Below are positions 25,053 to 33,191 of a DNA stretch of 64,000 nt, piece after piece. The DNA lies in NCBI RefSeq assembly GCF_019249655.2, contig NZ_CP137557.1, positions 2,575,001 through 2,639,000 of the forward strand, written 5' to 3'. Positions within the stretch are counted from its first letter, which is position 1; every line of letters starts with the position of its first letter. Below the pieces are notes generated by a model. That model saw nothing but the letters and a program-made list of their open reading frames with translations. It was not told the origin of the DNA and made no database searches. The position numbers were made by a program, and so were the translations under genes. Source of the DNA: Segatella copri (GTDB lineage: Bacteria > Bacteroidota > Bacteroidia > Bacteroidales > Bacteroidaceae).

Positions 25053-25637
25053 TTACTTCTTTACCTTATTAAATATCGCAATGATGTATCCCAATGTGAG
25101 GAATGCTCCTGGAGGCAGGATGAACATCAGAATATTGGTAGTCTCTGGCAACAGAGTGATACCGAATACGCTTCCTGCACCAAGAATCTCACGGGCACTA
25201 CCCAAGATAGTCAAACCGAGGGTGAAACCCAAACCGCAGCCGAGACCATCAAAGAGACTGGCAATCGGTGAGTTCTTGGCAGCAAAGCTTTCTGCTCTAC
25301 CCAAGATGATACAGTTTACTACAATCAATGGGATATAGATACCCAGAGCCTGGTTGATGCTGTCAGGAGCATAGGCACTCATCAGCATCTGAAGGATGGT
25401 TACGAAGGCTGCAATCACGACGATGAAAACAGGGATGCGAACCATATCTGGGGTAATCTTCTTGATGCATGAAATCACAAAGTTGGTACAAACCAATACT
25501 GCCATGGTAGCCAATCCCATGGAAAGACCGTTGATGGCACTGGTAGTTGTTGCCAAGGTAGGACACATACCGAGGAGCAACACGAAGGTAGGGTTCTCCT
25601 TGATGAGTCCGTTCATCAAAATTTTCATATTACTCAT
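25053..25637 (-). CDS. rnfE: Electron transport complex subunit RnfE
   Basis: 194 aa membrane subunit, paralogue of RnfA with inverted topology. It carries KENPTFVLLLGMCPTLATTTSA and the matching IVVNCIILGRAESFA, each with a conserved Cys that contributes to the shared [2Fe-2S] cluster. Six helices. It ends 40 nt before rnfA and starts 6 nt after rnfG. Gene order B-C-D-G-E-A is the standard Rnf order. Confidence 0.96.
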   Translation of the reverse strand: MSNMKILMNGLIKENPTFVLLLGMCPTLATTTSAINGLSMGLATMAVLVCTNFVISCIKKITPDMVRIPVFIVVIAAFVTILQMLMSAYAPDSINQALGIYIPLIVVNCIILGRAESFAAKNSPIASLFDGLGCGLGFTLGLTILGSAREILGAGSVFGITLLPETTNILMFILPPGAFLTLGYIIAIFNKVKK

Positions 25638-25643
25638 ATCGGC

Positions 25644-26288
25644 TTATCCTTTCTTTTCGTTATGTTCAACTTTAGATGCACCGCTCTCGCCATCTACACT
25701 CTTACCTGCATAGGCAGCGTAAGCCTGATTGATAGCCTTGAGGAAGGCACGGCTGGTAATGGTTGATGCGGTGATGGCATCTACTGCATTGCCACCCTTA
25801 TCGTCCTTGCTTACGTGGAGGTCGCCATCCTTTGGAGTCTTTCCGATGATGCTACCCTTTCCGTCTTTCTGGAACCAGGTAGTTGCCTTGGCACCCAGAC
25901 CCGGAGTCTCCGAAGCCTGAAGAATGGTATAACCCATAATCTTGCCCTCGGCATCGAAACCTACGAGCACCTTCAAGTCGCCACCGAAACCGCCGGTAGT
26001 ACTCTCTACGGCAGCCCCCAACTCCTTACCGCTCTTGTCAGAGCACTTGTGGAGGATAAAGGTAAACTCCTTGCCGCCAAACTCCTGCTTCACCTCTTCA
26101 GGGTCAGCCACCTGGAGATCTTCAGAGCCCATCACGCTCTTGATACCGGCAGCCAGACTCTGGGCAGCCTTCTCGGCTATAGGACCTGAAGTAAGGTTGT
26201 TGATGCAAGCCAGCACAGCACCCACAACGAGCGCTACACCTACGAGCACCAAAACCATGTTCTTTAATGATGATTCTAATTTCTGCAT
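25644..26288 (-). CDS. rnfG: Electron transport complex subunit RnfG
   Basis: 214 aa. One N-terminal helix (about 9-30) anchors an FMN-binding domain facing the periplasm. Conserved ASETPGLGAKATTWF, then DAITASTITSRA, where Thr176 aligns with the Thr that takes FMN through a phosphoester bond in NqrC/RnfG; the usual SGATxTS reads TASTITS here. A C-terminal Gly/Ser/Lys-rich tail (about 195-214) is extra. It starts 13 nt after rnfD. Confidence 0.95.
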   Translation of the reverse strand: MQKLESSLKNMVLVLVGVALVVGAVLACINNLTSGPIAEKAAQSLAAGIKSVMGSEDLQVADPEEVKQEFGGKEFTFILHKCSDKSGKELGAAVESTTGGFGGDLKVLVGFDAEGKIMGYTILQASETPGLGAKATTWFQKDGKGSIIGKTPKDGDLHVSKDDKGGNAVDAITASTITSRAFLKAINQAYAAYAGKSVDGESGASKVEHNEKKG

Positions 26289-26301
26289 GTCTCAGTCCTC
26301 C

Positions 26302-27303
26302 TTATTTCTTAGCAGGCTTCTCACCGAAGCGCTTTGGTTTAACGTATGTGTTAATAAGAGGTGTGAACGCATTCATGATAAGAATGGCGAACGACATACC
26401 TTCTGGATAGCTACCCCAGTTACGGATGATAACGGTGAGAAGACCGATGCAGACACCGTAGATGAGCATACCCTTGTGAGTCATTGGTGATGTAACGTAA
26501 TCAGTAGCCATGAAGATGGCACCGAGCATCAGACCACCACTGAAGATGACAGCCAGAGGATTGGCATAAACTGGATTAGCCAAATGCATCAAACCGCTGA
26601 AAACGAATACGGTAGCGATGATGCTGACTGGAATATGCCAGGTAATGACCTTCTTCCAGAGCATGTAAGCCAAGCCGAGCAGGAGTGCGAAAGCACAAAC
26701 CTCACCGGTAGTTCCGGCACCGAAAGTATCGCCAGTAGCACCGAAGAGCAAGCTCATGGAATCAGGCAACTGATTCAGGAGAGAAGCATCGCCAGTCTTG
26801 ATGGCAGTCTTCATGATAGCCAGCGGTGTAGCACCAGTTGTAGCATCGGTATAGCTGAGCATCTGCCCTGCCACTGGCCATGAAGTCATCTGTGCAGGGA
26901 AGCTGACGAGCAGGAAGCAACGGCCCACCAAAGCGGGATTGAAAGGATTGTTACCCAGACCGCCGAAACTCATCTTACCCACACCGATGGCAAACAGGGC
27001 ACCGATGATGATGATCCAGAGAGGAAGGTTACTTGGCAAGTTCATGCCGAGCAGGAGACCGGTGATGATGGCAGATCCATCGAGCAAGCTGGTCTCCTCC
27101 TTCAGGAGATATTTTGTAATTGCCCACTCAAAGAAGACGCAGGCTGCCACAGAGGTGAGCAGAACGACTGCTGAACCCAAGCCGAAGAAATAGAAAGATG
27201 CGAGGATGGCAGGTACGAGAGCGATGATTACTCCGTACATGTTCTTCTCCACGCTCTCATTTCCGTGGGCATGTGGCGATAATGAAACGATTAATTTTCC
27301 CAT
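26302..27303 (-). CDS. rnfD: Electron transport complex subunit RnfD
   Basis: 333 aa with eight to ten membrane helices. The FMN-carrying Thr lies in DATTGATPLA (Thr159). NNPFNPALVGRCFLLVSFP is the conserved flavin-site loop, and the first helix region includes SPHAHGNESVEKNMYGV. It starts 41 nt after rnfC. Confidence 0.96.
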   Translation of the reverse strand: MGKLIVSLSPHAHGNESVEKNMYGVIIALVPAILASFYFFGLGSAVVLLTSVAACVFFEWAITKYLLKEETSLLDGSAIITGLLLGMNLPSNLPLWIIIIGALFAIGVGKMSFGGLGNNPFNPALVGRCFLLVSFPAQMTSWPVAGQMLSYTDATTGATPLAIMKTAIKTGDASLLNQLPDSMSLLFGATGDTFGAGTTGEVCAFALLLGLAYMLWKKVITWHIPVSIIATVFVFSGLMHLANPVYANPLAVIFSGGLMLGAIFMATDYVTSPMTHKGMLIYGVCIGLLTVIIRNWGSYPEGMSFAILIMNAFTPLINTYVKPKRFGEKPAKK

Positions 27304-27344
27304 TTTACTTCATCAAGTATTTGGTTTGTTTTTACTTTTATTCT

Positions 27345-28697
27345 TTACTTCTTGGCACTTCGTGCTCTGATAATGCCCATTACCGCTGCCTTACCATTGA
27401 TGATGTTATCGAGGATAGGACGATGAGATGGACAGGTGAACTGACATGAACCGCAGGCGATGCAAGATGTTACCTCTTCTGCCTCAAGGCGTTCATAATC
27501 CTTCACTACGCTCAGGGTAGCAAGCAGGTATGGCTCCAGACCCATTGGGCAGGCATCCACACACTTGGCACAACGGATACATGGCTGAGCCTTCTTGCGA
27601 TGAGCATCAGCATCGGTCAGTACGGTGATGGAGTTGGTTCCCTTGGTTACAGGTACGTCAAGGCTGATTACAGCCTTACCCATCATCGGACCACCAGCCA
27701 ATACCTTGTTGTCGCCCTCTGGCAAACCGCCGCAGTTCTCAATCATCTGAGAGAATGGAGTACCCATACGTACGAGGAAGTTGCCAGGATTCTTCACCTG
27801 CTTACCGGTAACGGTAGTATAGCGTTCAAAGAGAGGCTTGTTCTTCATAACTGCCTGATAAACAGCGAAGGCAGTACCTACATTCTGAACTATTGCTCCA
27901 ACGTTGACTGGGATAGCTGGAGGAGCTGGAACCTGACGGCGGATAACGGCATCCACCAACTGCTTCTCACCACCCTGAGGATACTTCTTAGCCAGAGGAA
28001 CAATCTCGATGCGGGAGTCATTGGCTGTCTTTTCCTCGAAGAGCTTGATGGCAGCAGGCTTGTTGTCCTCGATACCGATGTAGCCCTTCTCTACCTTAGC
28101 CGCCTTCATCAGAAGGTTCAAGCCAACGAGAATCTCATCAGCATGCTCCATCATCAGACGATAGTCGGCTGTGATATAAGGCTCGCACTCTACACCGTTG
28201 ATGATGACACACTCAGCCTTGGCTCCTGGAGGAGGACAAAGCTTGATGAAGGTAGGGAAACCGGCACCACCCATACCAGTGACACCAGCCACCTTGATAC
28301 GGTTGACAATCTCTTCTGGAGTCAGCTCAGCATGAGCCTCCAGCGTTTCGAGCTTATCAGAGCGGTCGATACTCTCCTCCCACTCGTCGCCCTCTACATT
28401 AATGATAATGCAAGGCTTGCGATAACCGGTAGCATCAATGGATGTATCTACCTTGAACACGGTTCCAGAAACGGAACTGTAAATAGGAGCACTCACAAAA
28501 CCACCTGCCTCAGCGATGAGTGTACCCACCTTCACCTTGTCGCCCTTGGCAACCACAGGCTTGGCAGGAGCACCGATGTGCTGACCAAGCGGAAAAATAG
28601 CCTGCTTAGGGAGAGGAGCCACCTGAGTAGCCATCTCAGCAGTAATCTTATTCTCTTCTGGGTGAACTCCACCAATTCTAAAAGTTCTCAAATTCAT
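27345..28697 (-). CDS. rnfC: Electron transport complex subunit RnfC
   Basis: 450 aa peripheral subunit that binds NADH and FMN. The N-terminal GGVHPEENK, the Gly-rich VTGMGGAGFPTFIKL, and KYPQGGEKQLVDAVI match the flavin/NADH domain. Near the C-terminus two [4Fe-4S] motifs follow: CIRCAKCVDACPMGLEP and CIACGSCQFTCPSHRP. It is short compared with Proteobacterial RnfC because it lacks the long Ala/Lys tail. Its start lies 2 nt after the rnfB stop codon. Confidence 0.97.
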   Translation of the reverse strand: MNLRTFRIGGVHPEENKITAEMATQVAPLPKQAIFPLGQHIGAPAKPVVAKGDKVKVGTLIAEAGGFVSAPIYSSVSGTVFKVDTSIDATGYRKPCIIINVEGDEWEESIDRSDKLETLEAHAELTPEEIVNRIKVAGVTGMGGAGFPTFIKLCPPPGAKAECVIINGVECEPYITADYRLMMEHADEILVGLNLLMKAAKVEKGYIGIEDNKPAAIKLFEEKTANDSRIEIVPLAKKYPQGGEKQLVDAVIRRQVPAPPAIPVNVGAIVQNVGTAFAVYQAVMKNKPLFERYTTVTGKQVKNPGNFLVRMGTPFSQMIENCGGLPEGDNKVLAGGPMMGKAVISLDVPVTKGTNSITVLTDADAHRKKAQPCIRCAKCVDACPMGLEPYLLATLSVVKDYERLEAEEVTSCIACGSCQFTCPSHRPILDNIINGKAAVMGIIRARSAKK

Positions 28698-28699
28698 GA

Positions 28700-29542
28700 T
28701 TATTCCTCCTTTTTCTTAATTGGGAAATTAACTTTTACGAGAGCACCGGTTGGGCATTCGTCAACACACTTGGTACACATGCGGCACTTGTTGAAATCGA
28801 CATAAGCCACATTGTTTTCGATAGTGATAGCATCAAACTTGCAGACCTTCTGACACTTACCGCATCCGATGCAAGCAACGCTACAAGCCTTCTTGGCAAC
28901 AGCACCCTTGTCGTGGTTCACGCACTGCACGTAAACTCGGCGACCCTTTGGACCCTTCTTGCGAAGCTCGATGATATGACGTGGACAAGCCTTGGCGCAC
29001 GCACCACAACCCGTACACTTCTCCTCATCAACCCCAGGAAGACCCGTCTCAGGATTGATAGAGATGGCACCAAACTGGCAGGCAGCCACGCAATCACCAC
29101 AACCCAGACAGCCGAATCCACAACCGGTTTCACCAGCACCACAAGAGTTCATAGCAGCACAAGTGTGCAGACCATCATACTCGGCAATGCGAGGACGATG
29201 CTCGCAAGAGCCATTACAACGAACCACTGCCACCTTAGCCTCTGTGTTAGCCACAGCCAGCCCCAGGAGATCAGCCACCTTGCCCATCACGTCGGCACCA
29301 CCCACAGGACACATCAGTCCGTCGATGCTACCGGCATCAGCACCCTTGACCAGCGCAGCCGCCATACCGGAACATCCGGCAAAACCGCAACCACCGCAGT
29401 TGGCACCCGGAAGGAGTTCACCCACCTGTCCCAATCGAGGGTCTTCTTCAACGGCAAACTTCTTGGAAACTCCGAAGAGCACCAGCGCTGCTACCAGCGC
29501 AATGGCACCGAGCACCAAGACAGCACTCAAAATTAATTCCAT
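28700..29542 (-). CDS. rnfB: Electron transport complex subunit RnfB
   Basis: 280 aa. An N-terminal helix (3-25) anchors a chain of Fe-S domains: the Fe-S domain CGGCGFAGCSGM...GLMCPVGG, a central Cys set ending CGFGCLGCGDCVAACQFGAI, then CTGCGACAKACPRHI, ACSVACIGCGKCQKVC and CRMCTKCVDECPTGAL. These relay electrons from ferredoxin into the membrane subunits. First Rnf gene, 65 nt below rseC. Confidence 0.97.
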   Translation of the reverse strand: MELILSAVLVLGAIALVAALVLFGVSKKFAVEEDPRLGQVGELLPGANCGGCGFAGCSGMAAALVKGADAGSIDGLMCPVGGADVMGKVADLLGLAVANTEAKVAVVRCNGSCEHRPRIAEYDGLHTCAAMNSCGAGETGCGFGCLGCGDCVAACQFGAISINPETGLPGVDEEKCTGCGACAKACPRHIIELRKKGPKGRRVYVQCVNHDKGAVAKKACSVACIGCGKCQKVCKFDAITIENNVAYVDFNKCRMCTKCVDECPTGALVKVNFPIKKKEE

Positions 29543-29607
29543 AATGTTTTATTGTTTTATTAATATTTCAGATTTTGTTTATAGAGAGCCCCTTACCCTT
29601 TACCTTT

Positions 29608-30021
29608 TTAACGTTCCAGAGTAAAGCTCAACCTATTTCGTAGTTTGTTTCTCATCAAGAAGAGGAGGACATAATAAGGGATCAGGATGCCCAATGCCGA
29701 CACTGCCGCCAGACCCTCGGAATGAGTGGCAGCCAAAACGCCCACCAAGGTAACGACCATCAGAATCAAAGGAAGGAGGTAACCATACAGGCTGGCACGA
29801 AAGCCAACCGCCGTATCAGCCACAACCATCACCTGATCGCCCTTCTGATAATGGGAAGCATCAGCATCCATTACATCTATTATTTTTTCCTTAGTTTCTG
29901 AAGCATTGCAATGTGCAGCCACCTTACAGGCACTGCAGGCAGAAGACTGCAAGATGCGTACCCGAACGCACTCTCCTTCTACTCCATCAACAACTCCAGC
30001 ATGTTTTATCTTGTTACTCAT
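29608..30021 (-). CDS. rseC: RseC/SoxR-reducing-system family protein
   Basis: 137 aa. An N-terminal domain with four Cys around residues 20-40 (CVRVRILQSSACSACKVAAHC) could bind a cluster. Two membrane helices follow (about 75-95 and 100-122), then a basic tail. Family members sit at the head of rnf operons in Bacteroidota and Clostridia, and the E. coli Rsx/RseC set keeps SoxR reduced. Here it is the first gene of the Rnf operon and probably helps assemble or serve the complex, which is inference from context. Confidence 0.85.
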   Translation of the reverse strand: MSNKIKHAGVVDGVEGECVRVRILQSSACSACKVAAHCNASETKEKIIDVMDADASHYQKGDQVMVVADTAVGFRASLYGYLLPLILMVVTLVGVLAATHSEGLAAVSALGILIPYYVLLFLMRNKLRNRLSFTLER

Positions 30022-30132
30022 TTGTTACTGAATAGTTAGTCTTGTCATTTTTCCTTGCATCTCCCACTCTGCCAAGAATCTTTCCATAGCCCTTATAATT
30101 GCAAAGTAGAGTTAGCAAATCGAATTTCTCTG

Positions 30133-30163
30133 CAAAGATAACACTTAATTTACAAACGACAAA
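30133..30163 (-). promoter_or_regulatory. Promoter for the rseC-rnf operon
   Basis: Minus strand TTTG (30160-30163), 19 nt, TATCTTTG (30133-30140), a full consensus match. The leader would be about 105 nt, long enough to hold a control element, though I see no clear structure in it. Confidence 0.75.
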
Positions 30164-30293
30164 CAAAAAGCCCAACTTATTTTACGAAAAGAAACGTAAA
30201 CGTTTTCTCTGTTACATTTTCGGGGTAAAAAACGGGCAAATTCGAGGAAAAACAGAGAAAAAAAAGGTTTTTTGTATTTTTCACTCTATCTTC

Positions 30294-30324
30294 TTTGTTT
30301 ATACCATTTTTTTTGTTACCTTTG
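30294..30324 (+). promoter_or_regulatory. Promoter for the acidic-protein gene
   Basis: TTTG (30294-30297), 19 nt, TACCTTTG (30317-30324). The leader to the ATG at 30375 is about 45 nt. Confidence 0.7.
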
Positions 30325-30374
30325 CAGAAAACAAGAACGCTAAGACACCTTGTGTGCCGAGGCACAATAAAACT

Positions 30375-30830
30375 ATGATTATGGAAATAGAGCAGACAAT
30401 TCAACAAGTTGAGCGCTTCATTAGAAAAGTGGCTCAAAAGTTTCCAGCACAACTTTCGGAAGAAGACAACACCGTGCTGACCGACATCCACGTGAGAGTT
30501 TCACAAGACAGCGGTGAGCTCTTGGCTTTTGACGACGAAGATAACGAGATTACTCGCTGCGTAGTTGAACAATGGATTGACAACAAGGACGAGAATTTCT
30601 ACGACGAAGTTGCCAAAACCTTACGAGACGTCATGCGTAAGAATTCGGAAACTATCGACAATCTCGGCATTCTAAAGCCATATAGTTTTGTGCTGGAAGA
30701 TGACGACAAGGAAAATCTTGGCGAACTTTATCTTGCCGACGATGACACCATCATCGTGGGAGGCGACTTGATGGAAAACCTGGACAGTGACCTGGATAGT
30801 TTCCTGGACGACTTATTGAAGGAGAAATAA
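30375..30830 (+). CDS. Acidic hypothetical protein
   Basis: 151 aa from the ATG at 30375, or 149 from 30381. Earlier in-frame starts lie upstream of the promoter and cannot be used. Strongly acidic, with no signal peptide or membrane segment. It begins MEIEQTIQQVERFIRKVAQKFP and ends in a run of acidic residues (NLDSDLDSFLDDLLKEK). No domain recognised; function unknown. It diverges from the rseC-rnf operon. Confidence 0.7.
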   Translation: MIMEIEQTIQQVERFIRKVAQKFPAQLSEEDNTVLTDIHVRVSQDSGELLAFDDEDNEITRCVVEQWIDNKDENFYDEVAKTLRDVMRKNSETIDNLGILKPYSFVLEDDDKENLGELYLADDDTIIVGGDLMENLDSDLDSFLDDLLKEK

Positions 30831-30833
30831 AAA

Positions 30834-30869
30834 ACTTTTCGAAAGTAAAAAATAAAACTTTTCGAAAGT
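30834..30869 (+). repeat. Two tandem 13-bp hairpin units
   Basis: ACTTTTCGAAAGT occurs at 30834-30846 and 30857-30869, 23 bp apart, directly after the acidic-protein stop codon. Each is a small self-complementary hairpin in an A-rich context. They may slow or end transcription, but each stem is only 5 bp. Confidence 0.5.
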
Positions 30870-31012
30870 GAAATAAAAGAGAAAGCCCATCCTCACGGAC
30901 GGGCTGCTCTCATTATACAAAAACATTATGAATTATTTCTATTAGCGAACAAGATTCGTTTCATTCAGTATCTATAATCTAATTCTATCTAAAAGTATTT
31001 CTTTCCTGATTA
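30870..31012 (-). ncRNA. Possible small RNA
   Basis: On the minus strand a -7 box TACCTTTG (31019-31026) with ATTG 20 nt upstream faces a GC-rich stem at 30884-30905. On that strand the stem is fully paired (GCCCGUCC, loop GUGA, GGAUGGGC with one G-U) and is followed by UUUCUCUUUU. On the plus strand the same stem has an A-C mismatch and no T run. No ORF lies between. This suggests a transcript of about 140 nt. The -33 box is only a 3 of 4 match. Confidence 0.35.
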
Positions 31013-31162
31013 CGGTTGCAAAGGTACGACATTTTTCCGAACCCTGCAATACCTAAAAATGGGGGTTTTAGCGAATACCTAGAAATAATGAGTATCAGTA
31101 TTGCCCCGCAGATACGGGAAGAAGCACGCAGAAGCTTGAAGAAACTAATAGAAACCTGCAGA

Positions 31163-31205
31163 AACGAAAAACTGCAAGTCAGACCTTCTAGTCTAACCTG
31201 CAGTT
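31163..31205 (-). terminator. Terminator after the small secreted protein gene
   Basis: AACTGCA/TGCAGTT and GTC-AGAC/GTCT-AC form an interrupted stem around CTTCTA, with TTTTT on the minus strand. It lies about 50 nt beyond the stop codon of the gene at 31258. Confidence 0.6.
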
Positions 31206-31257
31206 CCAAAATATCTCTCTCTTATAATAATCTTATTTGAATTCTATCGAAATCGAA

Positions 31258-31611
31258 TTACTTCAAACCACGATTTACAAGTGTTGCATTCAAGAGCATC
31301 ACATACTTACGATACTGAGCATCGTTGAGGATGCTGTGCATGTACTTCAAATCCTTGATGACAGCCTTGTCAATCATAGCAGCACGATCCTCAGCTGTTG
31401 CTGTTGCTGCATTCATCATATCTGCAGTGAAGTTCTTGTGTACATCAGCTACAGCCTCAGCCTGATCAAGGTTGAGTGACAAAGCGTTTGCCAAGCTACC
31501 CATCTTGATGTTCATGTTGAACGCTGCTGTTGCATTTGTGTTCTCCTCTGCTGCGAAAGTAGTTGTTGCCATTGCGAACATTGCTACTGCCATAATCATA
31601 ATCTTCTTCAT
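31258..31611 (-). CDS. Small secreted helical protein, unknown
   Basis: 117 aa from the ATG at 31609-31611 (MKKIMIMAVAMFAMATTTFAA); an 11-residue upstream extension is basic and unlikely. Signal peptide 1-21. The mature part is helical: IKMGSLANALSLNLDQAEAVADVHKNF, then DLKYMHSILNDAQYRKYVMLLNATLVNRGLK. The pattern of a helix, a Tyr-rich segment and LNDAQYRKY recalls small Spy-like exported proteins of Bacteroidales, but no firm family can be given. Single-gene unit with clear promoter and terminator. Confidence 0.7.
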   Translation of the reverse strand: MKKIMIMAVAMFAMATTTFAAEENTNATAAFNMNIKMGSLANALSLNLDQAEAVADVHKNFTADMMNAATATAEDRAAMIDKAVIKDLKYMHSILNDAQYRKYVMLLNATLVNRGLK

Positions 31612-31718
31612 AATCTTTTTACCTTTCTTTACTTTACGAGTCATCTTCCAAACTCCTGGGAGTTACATGAAGGACTCTTGTTAAACATTATCCTATAGTC
31701 TTTTTCTTTAAGACATTG

Positions 31719-31750
31719 CAAAGATACGAACTTTTTGTTGTGTACGCAAA
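31719..31750 (-). promoter_or_regulatory. Promoter for the small secreted protein
   Basis: Minus strand TTTG (31747-31750), 20 nt, TATCTTTG (31719-31726), perfect consensus. The leader is about 100 nt. Confidence 0.8.
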
Positions 31751-32099
31751 CAATTAGGCAAAAAAATGCAGAATTTCGCTTATTTATTGATATATATCAA
31801 AACTGAAAAGCAGAATTTAGCATCATAACGTCATTTATTACATATTTTGCGATTCAAAAAGATAGAAGAAACGCAATATCGTTAACAAAAAGGTTCCATC
31901 CGTTTATTCTATTCTCTATACTACCGCCACTTTGCACTATCCTACTCCCCATAATCTATGGTTTTGCACCTTTTTTACAGAAAAAGCGAACATTTCCTTC
32001 ATTTCTTTTCCATATCCCAATAAATTGTTGTATCTTTGCAAATGTTAAGCTGCAATCAGCTATAACAAAACAAATTTTGCAGTAAATACACTTAGACAA
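31751..32099. other. AT-rich intergenic stretch
   Basis: No ORF, RNA fold or repeat stands out. A -7 box TATCTTTG at 32032-32039 sits about 60 nt before the next gene. Its upstream box is weak. Confidence 0.5.
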
Positions 32100-32384
32100 A
32101 TGGAAGAACAGAATCATATAGACAAGGCACTCGCCTTCCTCGAAAGTCTGGAAAAACTGGGAAACCAGCTGAAAGCTGCCGAGGAGAACCAGAAAAATCT
32201 CATCGCCAGAATGCTTGACCTCAAGAAGGCGGGCGAAACTGATGGCGAAGAATACGCAGACCTCTCAAGCAAGAGCAAAAGTTTGCAAGACATCATCGAC
32301 AAATGGCGCCCTATCTACTTAGAGCGCATGGAAATGGTGAAAAGCGTACAGATGGAAAAGCGTAAAAGAACAAAAAAGAAATAG
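32100..32384 (+). CDS. Small coiled-coil protein, unknown
   Basis: 94 aa, cytoplasmic, almost wholly helical with heptad character: KALAFLESLEKLGNQLKAAEE, then KNLIARMLDLKKAGE and SSKSKSLQDIIDKW. The C-terminus is very basic (KRKRTKKK), which could bind nucleic acid. No family recognised. A TGTACGCGCGTACA palindrome follows 41 nt after the stop codon, before the SlyD-type gene on the same strand. Confidence 0.6.
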   Translation: MEEQNHIDKALAFLESLEKLGNQLKAAEENQKNLIARMLDLKKAGETDGEEYADLSSKSKSLQDIIDKWRPIYLERMEMVKSVQMEKRKRTKKK

Positions 32385-32425
32385 AATGAAGTATCACATA
32401 TACCGGATGTTAATTATCAATATAT

Positions 32426-32447
32426 ATAATGTACGCGCGTACAATAT
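32426..32447. repeat. Palindrome with core TGTACGCGCGTACA, copy 2
   Basis: The 14-bp core (32430-32443) is perfect. Extension to 22 bp has one mismatched pair (29/44). It sits between two same-strand genes, 56 nt before the SlyD-type start codon. Confidence 0.85.
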
Positions 32448-32503
32448 TATATAAATAAGAAAATCCGGTATGAGTAAGATAACAACAAAAAACAAATATA
32501 ATA

Positions 32504-33112
32504 ATGGAATCAAACAACAAGAACAAGTTTATTAGAGTGTCATACGCACTCTACGATGTAACAAAGGGTAATAACGGCGAAGAGATGCTCATCGAGCGCA
32601 CTACAGATGAGCGTCCTTTCTTCTTCATCAGCGGCATGGGCGTTACTTTGCCAGCTTTCGAGGAGAAGGTAGTTGATTTGGCTGAAGGCGAGGAGTTCGA
32701 CTTCGAGTTGGAGCCAGAGCAGGCTTACGGTTTGCACTATGATGAGCGCGTACTCGACCTGGACAAGCAGATCTTTACTATCAATGGTCAGTTTGATGCT
32801 CAGCACGTACAGGTAGGTGCCATCATCCCATTGCAGAACGAGGATGGCAACCACTTCAACGCAGTGGTAAAGAACATCACAGACGATAAGGTTACTTGCG
32901 ACCTTAACCACCCATTGGCTGGCTTGAAGCTCAACTTCTGCGGTCAGATTTTGGAGAGCCGTGAGGCAACAGCAGACGAAATCGCCAAGATGGCTCAGAT
33001 CATCAGCGGTGAGGCTGGCGGTTGCGGTGGCAGCTGCGACAACTGCGGCGGCGACTGCGGCGGCGACTGCAAGGATGGCAACTGCGAAGGCGGCTGCGAT
33101 TGCAACAAGTAA
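32504..33112 (+). CDS. slyD: SlyD-like FKBP-type peptidyl-prolyl isomerase with Cys-rich tail
   Basis: 202 aa. An FKBP domain interrupted by an IF chaperone insert: ISGMGVTLPAFEEKVVDLAEGEEFDFELEPEQAYG, then the insert, then NHPLAGLKLNFCGQI. These proteins fold proline-limited substrates. The tail from about residue 170 is built of Gly, Asp and Cys with eight Cys (GGCGGSCDNCGGDCGG and after). SlyD tails of this kind bind nickel and other metals; in E. coli the tail is His-rich, whereas here it is Cys-rich. The symbol is by family similarity. Confidence 0.88.
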   Translation: MESNNKNKFIRVSYALYDVTKGNNGEEMLIERTTDERPFFFISGMGVTLPAFEEKVVDLAEGEEFDFELEPEQAYGLHYDERVLDLDKQIFTINGQFDAQHVQVGAIIPLQNEDGNHFNAVVKNITDDKVTCDLNHPLAGLKLNFCGQILESREATADEIAKMAQIISGEAGGCGGSCDNCGGDCGGDCKDGNCEGGCDCNK

Positions 33113-33130
33113 TATTTGAGAATCAACAAT

Positions 33131-33165
33131 AGCGGCTGTCTCAACATCATTTTGGGATAGCCGCT
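33131..33165 (+). terminator. Stem-loop between slyD and aroC
   Basis: AGCGGCT pairs with AGCCGCT and the inner segment adds several pairs, 18 nt after the slyD stop. The T run after it (CTTCATAT) is poor, so it may act as a partial terminator. Confidence 0.5.
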
Positions 33166-33191
33166 CTTCATATCAACTAAAGAATTTGGCA

